Origin: Mycobacterium simiae
Lineage (GTDB): Bacteria; Actinomycetota; Actinomycetes; Mycobacteriales; Mycobacteriaceae
Reading direction: 5' to 3'
Assembly: GCF_008370645.1 (NCBI RefSeq)
Contig: NZ_VTZN01000018.1
Location: forward strand, 1 to 46,863
DNA: 46,863 nucleotides
Shown here: in pieces, positions 17,725 through 26,674 of the stretch
How the letters are laid out: every line of letters begins with the position of its first letter
Position numbering within the stretch: position 1 is the stretch's first letter
Notes under the pieces: generated by a model
Databases searched by the model: none
Told to the model about the DNA's origin: nothing
Seen by the model: only the letters and a program-made list of their open reading frames with translations
Translations under genes and position numbers: made by a program

Positions 17725-19257
17725 TCAGAAAGACCAAGACATTCCGAGGTTGCTGCCGGCGGCGGCACGCGACGACACCGATCGGGTGTTAGTGCTCGGT
17801 ATACCCGGTTCACCCAGTTCTGCACCTACCGCGTCGAGTGCCGCCCGGATCGTCGGCATCAGCTCGTCCCGCAAGGCGGCGACCCGGGCGGCGGCGGTGG
17901 CGTGTTCGCGTAGCTCGCTGTCGATGAGACTGACCCGGTCAGCCACCCGGGTGTTCTCCGCCTCCTCGCGTGCACCCAGCGCGGTGCTCAGCTGCGACTC
18001 GGCGGCCAGCACCCGGGTGGCTACCAATTGCTCCAGCACGGCCCGCAGCGACGACGTCACGTCACCCGTCCAGCGGTCCAGCGTTGCTCGGTCGCCGAGC
18101 ACCGCACGGGTGTTGACCACCCACAGGGTCACCGCCAGCCCGAGCACAACGCAGCCGACGATCCCGGCCACAGTTAGCCACGGGTTCGAGCTTGGGGCCA
18201 GCCCGGCCAGTAACCGACCCAGCCCCAGCGCGACACCCAGCCCGAAACCGGCACCTAGTACCAGCATGAGCCGGGTTTCCAGGCCACGTGAGGTCAAGGG
18301 CGGGGCCAAGATGGTGACGGTCGGCAGCTGGTCGACGGCGGGCCGCTGCACCGGCAGGCGCAGCGCCTGCGCCACCTCAGCCAGGTGCGTCTCGATTACT
18401 TCGCTCACTTCGGCGAGTACCTCGTGGACGCGGCCGCGGGAATCGCTTTCGAAGTGGAGAATCCGCCGTCGGGCCAAGCCCGCGATCTCCTCCTGCAGCT
18501 CACCGCGTAGGGACGCACAACGATGGCGGGCGAGATAGCACAACTGCACCCGGGCCCGCTGGAGCTGGCACCGCAGCGCAAGGGCGTGCGCTGTCCGCCA
18601 CCGGCGCCGCTGCCGCAGCACCGCACTGCGTTTCTCGCGTAACTCGGCTACCTGCGCCTGCCGACCGGCGCCCTCGACGTCACGATCGAACCGTTGCGCC
18701 ACCGTCTGCAGCTGCGATTTCCATGCCCGTAGCCGGTTTCGCTGGGCGATCCTGCCATCGGCGAGCTGGTGCTGGACCGTCGCGGCCAGCTCGTCCAGCA
18801 GCGGGGGCCCGAGCTCGGGGGCTGCGGCCACCCCCACCCAGGGCACCTTCTGGTAGCGCGGCGCGTGCCCGGCCAGCAGGGCTCGGTTGGCTATCAGCAC
18901 ATCTGGCCAAGTGCGGTGCACGTCGATCTTGGACACCGCGCCGATCACCACGTCGGTGTGCTCGGCGGCTGCATCCAGCAGTGCGCAGTCAGATTCAGTC
19001 AGCGGGGTCGTCGCGGAAACAACGAACACCACCGCTACCGGTGCATGCGCGGGTCCCGGCTCCGGCGCCTCGACGAACCGGTGTTGCGGCACCCGTTCCC
19101 GCAGCGCGGCGGCCACACTGCTGACCCCTGCCAGCCAGGGACCGGTCACCAGCACCACATCGCGGCGTCCGATCGGCGGCGCATCCAGCGGGGGCCCAAT
19201 CGCGGCCACCAGCGCATCCACCCGGGCAACCGGATCCCCGGGGGTCGCGGCGATCAC
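17725..19257 (-). CDS. GTPase-like membrane protein with lysine-free P-loop, Rv0210 homologue
   Basis: 510 residues. The G-domain lies in about the first 170. The P-loop region is TGPWLAGVSS, where the usual GK[ST] lysine is Val45. The base-recognition motif is SKID (109-112) instead of NKxD. A long helical, arginine-rich section follows, then two membrane helices (about 330-353 and 359-382), then another helical section. The layout (G-domain, helices, membrane hairpin, helices) recalls bacterial dynamin-like proteins; this is inference. It starts at GTG 19257, overlapping the preceding gene by four bases (GTGA). Confidence 0.8.
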   Translation of the reverse strand: MIAATPGDPVARVDALVAAIGPPLDAPPIGRRDVVLVTGPWLAGVSSVAAALRERVPQHRFVEAPEPGPAHAPVAVVFVVSATTPLTESDCALLDAAAEHTDVVIGAVSKIDVHRTWPDVLIANRALLAGHAPRYQKVPWVGVAAAPELGPPLLDELAATVQHQLADGRIAQRNRLRAWKSQLQTVAQRFDRDVEGAGRQAQVAELREKRSAVLRQRRRWRTAHALALRCQLQRARVQLCYLARHRCASLRGELQEEIAGLARRRILHFESDSRGRVHEVLAEVSEVIETHLAEVAQALRLPVQRPAVDQLPTVTILAPPLTSRGLETRLMLVLGAGFGLGVALGLGRLLAGLAPSSNPWLTVAGIVGCVVLGLAVTLWVVNTRAVLGDRATLDRWTGDVTSSLRAVLEQLVATRVLAAESQLSTALGAREEAENTRVADRVSLIDSELREHATAAARVAALRDELMPTIRAALDAVGAELGEPGIPSTNTRSVSSRAAAGSNLGMSWSF

Positions 19258-20309
19258 TGTGACGCCCCAGACTGGGCCGACCCGCCCGCCTGCGCCCACT
19301 GGCGAAGCGATCCTCTGGTGACATCGGCAGCGCAGGCTCGATGGAGGTCGCTCCAGGCGGCCTGGCGGCCGCGCTGCCAGCACATCGCACGCTGTAAGTG
19401 GGCCGCCGGACCAGCCGACGGGACGGCTTCCATTGCGGGGCTCAGCCCGCATGCATCCGCCACGTCCAGGGCGGCGGCCATCCGGGCCATCACCGTGGCG
19501 TCACAAGACAAGAACTCGCCGATGCACTCATCGGTGACCGCCAACGCCTCCAGCGCCGCGACCGCCTCCAGCACCTGGCGGTAGCGCACCTCGGCGCCGG
19601 CGGCGGTGAGCTTGGCGACGACGGCGTCGATGCCGCTGAGCGTGCGCAGCAACGCCCGCACCCGCGCCGGTGTGCCGCCCCGCCGCAATCCCGCCACACC
19701 AACCGCGATACCAAACAGGTCAAGGGCCTCGATCAGCTGCAGCCGCGTGTCGGTGGGCACTCCGAGGTCCCCAGCCAAGAACCCGTCGAAAGACTGGTCC
19801 AGGCAGGCCAGGCCAGCGGGGTCGGCGGCCAGCGCCCGCAGCGCCGGCCAACACGGTTCGTCGAGGTCGTCGAGCGCGGCGACCGCGAGCAGCCCGATCA
19901 GGGGCTCGACAGGCTGGCCGACCAACGCCGCAAGATGCGCGCAGCGGGTCCGTGCCGCCGCCATCGGCCCCGCCCCGGTGAACCCGGTCAAATCTGCCTT
20001 GTTCAAGACCACCACCACCGTTCCCCCAGCGGCGTTGGCTGCAGCTATAGCGTCGCGGTCCTCGGGTTTGAGCACCTCAGCGAGGACATACACCTGCACA
20101 TCGGCGGCATCTGGGTGGGACGCCACCGGGACTCCGGCGCGCCCCAATGCGTGCGCCACCGTGCTGCAACCCACCCCGCGACGCCCCCGCACCACCACCC
20201 GCAACGGCTCGGCGGCCCGTTCGGCGACCGGCTGAATCCGCTGGTCGGCGGTCGCGGCAGCAAAAGCCGTCAGCTGGTCGGCGAAAAGCTGGTGCCCCTG
20301 TCCCGTCAT
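19254..20309 (-). CDS. GTPase-like protein with lysine-free P-loop, Rv0209 homologue
   Basis: 351 residues with a Ras-like G-domain at the N-terminus. The P-loop is VVVRGRRGVGCST (38-50), with Cys48 where the lysine should be. The NKxD motif is intact (NKAD, 103-106). The rest is helical and alanine-rich with no membrane segment. It is fused by a four-base overlap to the next gene, a related protein with two membrane helices, so they probably form a heteromeric pair. ATG 20309 follows AGGGAG. The order of this gene, the Rv0210-type gene and pckA is the same as in H37Rv. The function is unknown. Confidence 0.8.
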   Translation of the reverse strand: MTGQGHQLFADQLTAFAAATADQRIQPVAERAAEPLRVVVRGRRGVGCSTVAHALGRAGVPVASHPDAADVQVYVLAEVLKPEDRDAIAAANAAGGTVVVVLNKADLTGFTGAGPMAAARTRCAHLAALVGQPVEPLIGLLAVAALDDLDEPCWPALRALAADPAGLACLDQSFDGFLAGDLGVPTDTRLQLIEALDLFGIAVGVAGLRRGGTPARVRALLRTLSGIDAVVAKLTAAGAEVRYRQVLEAVAALEALAVTDECIGEFLSCDATVMARMAAALDVADACGLSPAMEAVPSAGPAAHLQRAMCWQRGRQAAWSDLHRACAADVTRGSLRQWAQAGGSAQSGASQ

Positions 20310-20539
20310 GTCTCCCTGTTCGTACCAACTGACGGCCGAATACCGCCAACGAATGGTGGCAGCTCAGCCCCAGCTACGCGAGTCACCCTGCAGCGGGCCA
20401 GTGCATCAGTTCTGTCGTGGCAGGACAAGGCGTCTCGCCGAAGGTCTGGCACCCCGACCGACCCGGTAGCCGGCGCTGAGCAACCGGTCGGCAAGAAGCC
20501 GAGTCATCCCGGGCTGACACCCCCGGAATGTCCATGCAG

Positions 20540-20743
20540 CTAGGACAATCCGTTCGTCCCGTCAGCGCCGGCAAGTGTGCCGCCGTTGGCAGGCCCCACG
20601 CCAGTGCCGGCGTGGCCCCCGTTGCCGCCAACGCTAACGGCGAAAACGCCGGCGGCGTTGACCGCGCTTACCGACGTACCGATGCTCGCCACGTCCTGCA
20701 CCGCCGTCACCAGCATCTCGGGAACCACGGTCACAAACGACAT
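20540..20743 (-). CDS. Shrunken PE or PE_PGRS gene (67 residues)
   Basis: The start is perfect: GGGAGG seven bases before ATG 20743, then MSFVTVVPEMLVTAVQDVAS, the classic first ~30 residues of a PE domain. At about residue 33 it passes directly into glycine-rich PGRS-like sequence (VGGNGGHAGTGVGPANGG) and stops at residue 67. The second helix of the PE domain and the linker are missing. It looks like the product of an internal deletion in a PE_PGRS gene. It could be translated, but a folded PE domain is not possible, so it may be a pseudogene. Confidence 0.7.
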   Translation of the reverse strand: MSFVTVVPEMLVTAVQDVASIGTSVSAVNAAGVFAVSVGGNGGHAGTGVGPANGGTLAGADGTNGLS

Positions 20744-20949
20744 GTCAAGGCCTCCCGCCTTAGCGTGTGACTCGTATCATGCACTACTGCAAGCGCGCAC
20801 GAGAGATGCTCAATAGCTGTTGTGGCTCATCAATCCTCCGAGCTCGCCGAACCAAATATGCGAGGCCTGCTACCAGCCGAAGGCAACTGTTGGGTATCAA
20901 TCTGGACCAGGACCGGCTACACCCGGGGTTCATAGGCCACCATGGACAA

Positions 20950-21723
20950 ATGCATGCGCAACCCGAGGTTGGGTTACGTCCCGACCCGCCGGCTCCGTCC
21001 GCAGGCGATAAGGCGGGAAGCGCGTGGGGCTATCTGCCCGCCACCAGCTTTCGCTCCCGCCGTTCGGCACTGTCCAACGCGCAGCGCCAGACCTGGGATC
21101 GGCGATGGCCGCAACTCGGTCGCCAAGCCCAACCCCACGACAGCAGCGAGGAACCACTGGACACCCGGGCCTGGTTCGGCCGGGACGCTCCCTTGGTGCT
21201 GGAAATCGGCTGCGGCAGCGGTACCTCGACACTGGCGATGGCACAAACCGAGCCGCACGTCGACGTGATCGCCGTAGAAATCTATCGCCGGGGTTTGGCG
21301 CAACTGTTGTGCGCGATCGACAGCGCGAACACCTCCAATATCCGGTTGATCCGCGGCAACGGGCTCGACGTGCTGAAATCCTTGATCCAGCCGCGTTCGT
21401 TGGCCGCTGTCCGGCTCTTCTTCCCCGATCCCTGGCCGAAGGCCCGCCACCACCAACGCCGGCTGCTGCAGCCTGCGACGATGGCGCTGATCGCTGACCG
21501 GTTGATCCCCGGCGGTGTGCTGCACGCCGCGACCGACCACCTCGGTTATGCCGAACACATTGCCGCCGCCGGCGACGCCGAACCGCATCTGGTACGTGTC
21601 GATCCGCGCGCCGATTCCCTGCCCATCTCGGTCGTCCGCCCCACTACCAAGTACGAGACCAAAGCCCACAACGCCGGCAGCGCCGTCCACGACCTGATCT
21701 GGAAGAGACCCGAAATCAGATGA
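20950..21723 (+). CDS. trmB: tRNA (guanine-N7-)-methyltransferase TrmB
   Basis: 257 residues. The SAM motif LEIGCGSGTSTLAMA and the TrmB signature FFPDPWPKARHHQRRLLQP are unmistakable. The C-terminal TTKYETKA carries the TxxE motif. The enzyme methylates G46 in the variable loop of tRNAs. The frame is open from 20767, and the Rv0208c homologue begins a few residues earlier (HHGQM), but the codon at that place is not a start here, so I use ATG 20950; no strong ribosome site precedes it. It leads a unit with the NYN protein and mmpL3. Confidence 0.9.
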   Translation: MHAQPEVGLRPDPPAPSAGDKAGSAWGYLPATSFRSRRSALSNAQRQTWDRRWPQLGRQAQPHDSSEEPLDTRAWFGRDAPLVLEIGCGSGTSTLAMAQTEPHVDVIAVEIYRRGLAQLLCAIDSANTSNIRLIRGNGLDVLKSLIQPRSLAAVRLFFPDPWPKARHHQRRLLQPATMALIADRLIPGGVLHAATDHLGYAEHIAAAGDAEPHLVRVDPRADSLPISVVRPTTKYETKAHNAGSAVHDLIWKRPEIR

Positions 21724-21727
21724 CTAG

Positions 21728-22465
21728 ATGAGCCTGACCAAAGAAGTGAGCGCACCAGCGACCGAACCCGTGGCTCAGCCATCAGTGCAGGCGGAGGGGT
21801 TATCGCAGGACAGCCTTACTGCTTTTACCCCAGCGCTGGGCCGTGTCCTGCTGGTATGGGACGCTCCCAACCTCGACATGGGGCTGGGCTCCATCCTGGG
21901 CCGCCGACCGACAGCCCTGGAGCGCCCTCGCTTCGACGCGCTGGGCCGCTGGCTGCTGGCCCGTACCGCCGAAGTCTCAGCCCGGACGCCCAGCGGCCCA
22001 GACATCCGCGTCGAACCGGAGGCCACCGTCTTTACCAATATCGCGCCCGGTAGCGCCGAAGTGGTCCGTCCCTGGGTCGACGCGCTGCGCAACGTCGGAT
22101 TCGCGGTCTTCGCGAAACCCAAGGTCGACGAGGACAGCGATGTCGACCGGGACATGCTCGAACACATCGGTCAGCGCTACCGCGAAGGGCTGGCCGCGCT
22201 GGTTGTGGCGTCGGCAGACGGCCAGGCGTTTCGGCAGCCGCTGGAAGAAATTGCTCGCGGCGGAACTCCGGTTCAAGTGCTCGGATTTCGTGAACACGCT
22301 AGTTGGGCGCTAGCGTCGGATACCTTGGAGTTTGTCGACCTGGAGGACATCGCTGGTGTTTTCCGGGAACCGCTCCCGCGAATCGGCCTTGATTCGCTAC
22401 CCGAGCAGGGGGCCTGGCTGCAGCCATTCCGGCCGCTGTCTTCCCTGTTGACCTCGCGTGTATGA
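21728..22465 (+). CDS. NYN/PIN-like domain protein, Rv0207c homologue
   Basis: 245 residues. A NYN (Limkain-b1/LabA-type PIN-like) core is indicated by RVLLVWDAPNLDMGLGSILG near residue 38, with the first catalytic-type aspartates, and LAALVVASADGQAFRQPL further on. The family is built like a metal-dependent ribonuclease, but whether this member cuts RNA is not known. It starts 4 bases after the trmB stop and ends 48 bases before mmpL3, the same arrangement as in H37Rv. A tie to tRNA or RNA quality through trmB is possible but only inferred. Confidence 0.85.
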   Translation: MSLTKEVSAPATEPVAQPSVQAEGLSQDSLTAFTPALGRVLLVWDAPNLDMGLGSILGRRPTALERPRFDALGRWLLARTAEVSARTPSGPDIRVEPEATVFTNIAPGSAEVVRPWVDALRNVGFAVFAKPKVDEDSDVDRDMLEHIGQRYREGLAALVVASADGQAFRQPLEEIARGGTPVQVLGFREHASWALASDTLEFVDLEDIAGVFREPLPRIGLDSLPEQGAWLQPFRPLSSLLTSRV

Positions 22466-22513
22466 CAACCAAACAGCAGTGCGGGGTCGCTAGCGATCCA
22501 GTAAGGAGCTTAC

Positions 22514-25372
22514 GTGTTCGCCTGGTGGGGTCGAACTGTGTACCGCTACCGGTTCATCGTGATCGGCGTCACCGTGGCGCTATGCCTTGGCGGCGGCATT
22601 TTCGGACTCAGCCTCGGCCAGCACGTCACCCAAAGCGGGTTCTACGACGAGGGCAGCCAGTCAGTGAAGGCGTCGATACTGGGTGACCAGGTCTACGGCC
22701 GCGACCGGACCGGCCACATCGTCGCAATTTTCAAAGCACCCGACGGTAAGACGGTCAACGACCCGGCGTGGTCGAAGAAGATCACCGACGAGCTCAACCA
22801 GTTCGTGCAGGACCATCCCGACCAGGTGCTGGGCTGGGCGGGCTACCTGCGGGCGCCCGATAGCACCAGCGCGGTCATCAAAGGCATGGCCACCGAGGAT
22901 AAGAAGTACACCTTCGTCTCTATACCGCTCAAGGGCGACGACGACGACACCATCTTGACCAACTACAAGGACATCTCCCCGTCGCTGCAGAAGCTCGACG
23001 GCGGCACCGTCCAACTCGCCGGGCTCGAGCCGGTGGCCGAGGCGTTGACCGGCACGATTGCCACCGACCAGCGGCGCATGGAGGTGCTGGCGCTGCCGCT
23101 GGTCGCGGTGGTGCTGTTCTTGGTATTCGGTGGCGCGGTCGCGGCCTGCCTCCCGGTGCTGGTGGGTGGCCTGAGTATCGCCGGCGCCCTCGGCATCCTG
23201 CGATTGATCGCGGTGTTCGGTCCGGTGCACTTCTTCGCCCAGCCCGTCGTTTCGTTAATCGGTCTGGGCATCGCCGTGGACTACGGGCTCTTCGTGGTGA
23301 GCCGGTTCCGGGAAGAGATCGCCGAGGGTTACGACACTGAGGCCGCGGTAAGGCGCACCGTGATGACGGCGGGGCGCACGGTCGCCTTCTCAGCCGTGCT
23401 GATCATCGCCTCCGGGATCAGCCTGCTGATGCTGCCGCAAGGCTTCGTGAAATCGCTGACCTACGCGCTAATTGCCGCGGTCGGGCTGGCTGCGCTGCTG
23501 TCGATTACGCTGCTGCCGGCCGTGCTGGGCGTCCTGGGTCGCCACGTCGACGCGCTCGGCGTGCGCACCGCATTCCGGGTGCCGTTCCTGCGCAATTGGA
23601 AGGTGTCGCGGGCCTACCTGAACTGGCTTGCCGACCGGTTGCAGAAGACCAAGACCCGTGAAGAGGTCGAGGCCGGCTTCTGGGGCAAGCTGGTCAACTG
23701 GGTGATGAAGCGGCCGCTGGTGTTCGCCATCCCCATCATTCTCGGCATGATCTTGCTGGTCATCCCATTGTTCAACCTGTCGCTCGGCGGTATGAGCGAA
23801 AAGTATCTGCCGCCGAACAACGCGGTGCGCCAGTCGCAGGAGCACTTCGACCAGCTCTTCCCCGGATACCGCACCAATCCGCTGACCCTGGTAATCCAAT
23901 CGACCAACCATGCGCCGGTCACCGACCAGCAGGTGGCCGACATCCGCAGTAAGGCGATGACGATCAGCGGATTCATCGAACCGGACAACGACCCGGCAAA
24001 TATGTGGCAGGAGCGCAGCGTTGCGCCCGGCGCCTCGAAGGATCCGTCGGTACGGGTGTTGCAGAACGGCTTGATCAACCCTGGTGATGCGCCGAAGAAG
24101 CTGGCAGAGCTGCGCGCGATCACGCCACCCAAGGGACTCGAGGTCTACGTCGGCGGCACGCCGGCACTAGAACAGGATTCGATTCACAGCCTGTTCGCCA
24201 ACATGCCGGCGATGCTGGTCATCCTGCTCACCGCGACCACGCTGCTGATGTTCCTGGCGTTCGGTTCGGTGGTGTTACCGATCAAGGCCGCGGTGATGAG
24301 CGCACTGACGCTCGGGTCCACCATGGGCATCTTGACGTGGATTTTTGTCGACGGGCACGGCTCCGGGTTGCTGAACTTCACCGCGACCCCGTTGACGGCC
24401 CCGGTGATCGCGCTGGTGGTAGCGGTCGGATATGGGTTGGCCACCGACTATGAGGTGTTCCTGGTCTCGCGGATGGTCGAGGCCCGAGAAAGCGGCATGT
24501 CCACCCAGGAAGCGATCCGGATCGGTACCGCGACCACCGGCCGCCTCATCACCGCAGCCGCCCTGGTGCTGGCCGTGGTGGCCGGTTCGTTCGTGTTCTC
24601 CGACCTGGTGATGATGAAGTATCTGGCCTTCGGCTTGATGGCGGCGCTGCTGCTGGACGCGACCGTAGTGCGGATGTTCCTGGTGCCCTCGGTGATGAAG
24701 CTGCTCGGCGACGACTGTTGGTGGGCTCCGCGCTGGATGCGACGACTGCAGACCCGCATCGGGCTGGGTGAAATCCAATTGCCCGACGAACGCAAGCGCC
24801 CGGTCAGCACGGGACGCGTGCGGCCGCCGGTCACCGCCGGGCTGGTGGCCGCGGGTGCTGCCGGAGGCCAGCGGCCACCCCACGATCCCGGCTCAGCGGA
24901 GTCGTCAGGTGCACGCAGCACGGCGCGGCCGGAGATCAGGCCGTCCAGTGCTAGCACCAAACAGATCCAGACCAGGCCCAGCCAACCAAGCGAACCGCCC
25001 ACTGCTCGGCTCACCACCGCCGAGCAACCAGGCGCGCAAACCCGCGGCGCGGCGCCAGCCGAGCCGTCAGGAGCTCAGACCCAGCCGCCGACGCCAATAC
25101 CCCCGGCCCCGCCACCACCCAAGCCGTCGGCCGGTGAGACGCGCGCCATGCCTATTCCGGGGAACCGTTCCAGCGAAACTGGCGACTCGGCTGATGTGAC
25201 GGTTGCGCTGCCGGTCCAACGATCCGAAGGCGACGATTCTGAGGCGGCCACCGAGCAGCTGAATGCCCGCGGCGCGCAGGGCGAGAACGGCGCCGACAAT
25301 GCGCGTCAGCGCCGCCGCGGTGCAGGTGGGCTCAGCGCCCAAGACCTGCTGCGCCGCGAGGGACGCCTCTAA
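22514..25372 (+). CDS. mmpL3: Trehalose monomycolate flippase MmpL3
   Basis: 952 residues, 12 membrane helices of the RND type in the inner membrane. MmpL3 exports trehalose monomycolate for building the mycolic-acid outer membrane and is essential in mycobacteria. The two proton-relay Asp-Tyr pairs known from M. tuberculosis fall at the same numbers here: Asp256-Tyr257 (AVDYGLF) and Asp645-Tyr646 (ATDYEVF). The last ~200 residues form a long Pro/Ser-rich cytoplasmic tail. The start is GTG 22514 behind AAGGAG (22503-22508). Its stop overlaps that of the convergent Rv0205-type gene by four bases. Confidence 0.97.
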   Translation: MFAWWGRTVYRYRFIVIGVTVALCLGGGIFGLSLGQHVTQSGFYDEGSQSVKASILGDQVYGRDRTGHIVAIFKAPDGKTVNDPAWSKKITDELNQFVQDHPDQVLGWAGYLRAPDSTSAVIKGMATEDKKYTFVSIPLKGDDDDTILTNYKDISPSLQKLDGGTVQLAGLEPVAEALTGTIATDQRRMEVLALPLVAVVLFLVFGGAVAACLPVLVGGLSIAGALGILRLIAVFGPVHFFAQPVVSLIGLGIAVDYGLFVVSRFREEIAEGYDTEAAVRRTVMTAGRTVAFSAVLIIASGISLLMLPQGFVKSLTYALIAAVGLAALLSITLLPAVLGVLGRHVDALGVRTAFRVPFLRNWKVSRAYLNWLADRLQKTKTREEVEAGFWGKLVNWVMKRPLVFAIPIILGMILLVIPLFNLSLGGMSEKYLPPNNAVRQSQEHFDQLFPGYRTNPLTLVIQSTNHAPVTDQQVADIRSKAMTISGFIEPDNDPANMWQERSVAPGASKDPSVRVLQNGLINPGDAPKKLAELRAITPPKGLEVYVGGTPALEQDSIHSLFANMPAMLVILLTATTLLMFLAFGSVVLPIKAAVMSALTLGSTMGILTWIFVDGHGSGLLNFTATPLTAPVIALVVAVGYGLATDYEVFLVSRMVEARESGMSTQEAIRIGTATTGRLITAAALVLAVVAGSFVFSDLVMMKYLAFGLMAALLLDATVVRMFLVPSVMKLLGDDCWWAPRWMRRLQTRIGLGEIQLPDERKRPVSTGRVRPPVTAGLVAAGAAGGQRPPHDPGSAESSGARSTARPEIRPSSASTKQIQTRPSQPSEPPTARLTTAEQPGAQTRGAAPAEPSGAQTQPPTPIPPAPPPPKPSAGETRAMPIPGNRSSETGDSADVTVALPVQRSEGDDSEAATEQLNARGAQGENGADNARQRRRGAGGLSAQDLLRREGRL

Positions 25373-26526
25373 CGCTCTTTCGCGTCGCCTGCAGCGGAGT
25401 CGTCGGGTTTGTCCGGTGTCGCGTGAACGAGGCCCGCAGCCGCGTCTTCCTCCTGCTCGGATTCGGCGACCGGATCCTTGGCCAGCAAAACCGCCATCGC
25501 GTTGTTCAAGAATGCGACCGTGGGAACCGCCAGCAACGCACCTACGATGCCGGCGAGCACGCCGCCAGTCGAAATCGCCAGCACCACCGCCAGCGGGTGA
25601 ATGGACACCGCACGACCCATTACCAGTGGCTGCAGGACATGCGCCTCGACCTGGTTCACCGCGATGAGCAAACCTAACGTGAGCAGCGCATAAACGATCC
25701 CTTTGGCCAACAGCGCCACCACGACAGCCACCAGTCCGGAGACCAAGGCGCCGAGCAGTGGAATGAAGGCGCCCAGAAACACCAACGAGGCCAGGGGCAA
25801 GGCGAGCGGCACGCCCATGATGACTAGCCCGGCTCCGACACCAACCGCGTCAGTTAGGGCAACCAGGAAGGTGGCCCGCACGTATCCGATGAGTGACGCA
25901 TATCCGGCCTGGCCGGCCGCGTGGACGCGGTCGCGTACTTCGACCGGCACAATCTTGGCCACGTACTGCCAGATGCCACGGCCGCCGTAGAGGAAGAAAA
26001 TCAGCGTAAACAGCACCAACACCGCGCCGGTGAGCAACTCGGTGATAGTCGCCGCGGTCGAGATGGCCCCGCTGGTCAACTTTGCTTGATTGTTGCGCAG
26101 CGCCTCGATTGCCGCGTTACCCGCGTTTTCGATCTGTTCGCGACGCAGATGCGCCGGCCCTTCGATCAACCATCTGCGGCTGGAGTCGATGCTGCGCTCA
26201 ACCTGCTTGACCAAATCGGGCAGCCCCACGATGAACTGGCTGACAACGAACGCCATGATGCCGCCGAGAATCCCGAATCCGCCCAATAACACCAACGTCA
26301 CCGCGACGCCGCGTGGCATACCTTGCTCGTCCAACCAGTCCACCAGCGGCACCAGCAACGCGCTCAGTATCAGCGCCAGCAACACCGGAACGACGATGAT
26401 CTCCAACCTGCTGATGACCCAGATCAGGGCAAGCGCGGCCGCGAAAATGACCAACAAGCGCCACGACCATGCCGCAGTCTTGCGTACCAGCGGGGTTACC
26501 GAAGCATCGTCGAGACTTGCCGACAT
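25369..26526 (-). CDS. AI-2E/PerM family transporter, Rv0205 homologue
   Basis: 385 residues with about eight membrane helices in the pattern of the AI-2E exporter/PerM permease family (UPF0118). An N-terminal pair begins near [20 protein letters not shown]. After a soluble section comes a block of helices containing [20 protein letters not shown] and the conserved [15 protein letters not shown]. The substrate is unknown; some relatives move peptides, quorum signals or act in Na+/H+ exchange. ATG 26526 is placed six bases after TAGGCT, so it is probably leaderless. It is divergent from the Rv0204c-type gene. Confidence 0.88.
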   Translation of the reverse strand: MSASLDDASVTPLVRKTAAWSWRLLVIFAAALALIWVISRLEIIVVPVLLALILSALLVPLVDWLDEQGMPRGVAVTLVLLGGFGILGGIMAFVVSQFIVGLPDLVKQVERSIDSSRRWLIEGPAHLRREQIENAGNAAIEALRNNQAKLTSGAISTAATITELLTGAVLVLFTLIFFLYGGRGIWQYVAKIVPVEVRDRVHAAGQAGYASLIGYVRATFLVALTDAVGVGAGLVIMGVPLALPLASLVFLGAFIPLLGALVSGLVAVVVALLAKGIVYALLTLGLLIAVNQVEAHVLQPLVMGRAVSIHPLAVVLAISTGGVLAGIVGALLAVPTVAFLNNAMAVLLAKDPVAESEQEEDAAAGLVHATPDKPDDSAAGDAKER

Positions 26527-26532
26527 TCGGCA

Positions 26533-26538
26533 AGCCTA
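26533..26538 (-). promoter_or_regulatory. -10 hexamer for the leaderless Rv0205 homologue
   Basis: TAGGCT (TANNNT), then TGCCGA, then the ATG at 26526. The geometry is that of a leaderless mycobacterial promoter. Confidence 0.5.
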
Positions 26539-26662
26539 ACCGGGCGCCAAGACAACAACACGGCAGCAACGTGGCAGCACGGCCGGCACATTCCGGTCAC
26601 GACCCCAGAACGAGCCAGACACAGTGCACGACGTGCGGATATCGCGTCACCACCTGCGCGGT

Positions 26663-26668
26663 TACCCT
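26663..26668 (+). promoter_or_regulatory. -10 hexamer for the leaderless Rv0204c homologue
   Basis: TACCCT (TANNNT), then TATTCG, then GTG at 26675. It decides the start of the gene, since no ribosome site precedes any candidate codon. Confidence 0.5.
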
Positions 26669-26674
26669 TATTCG

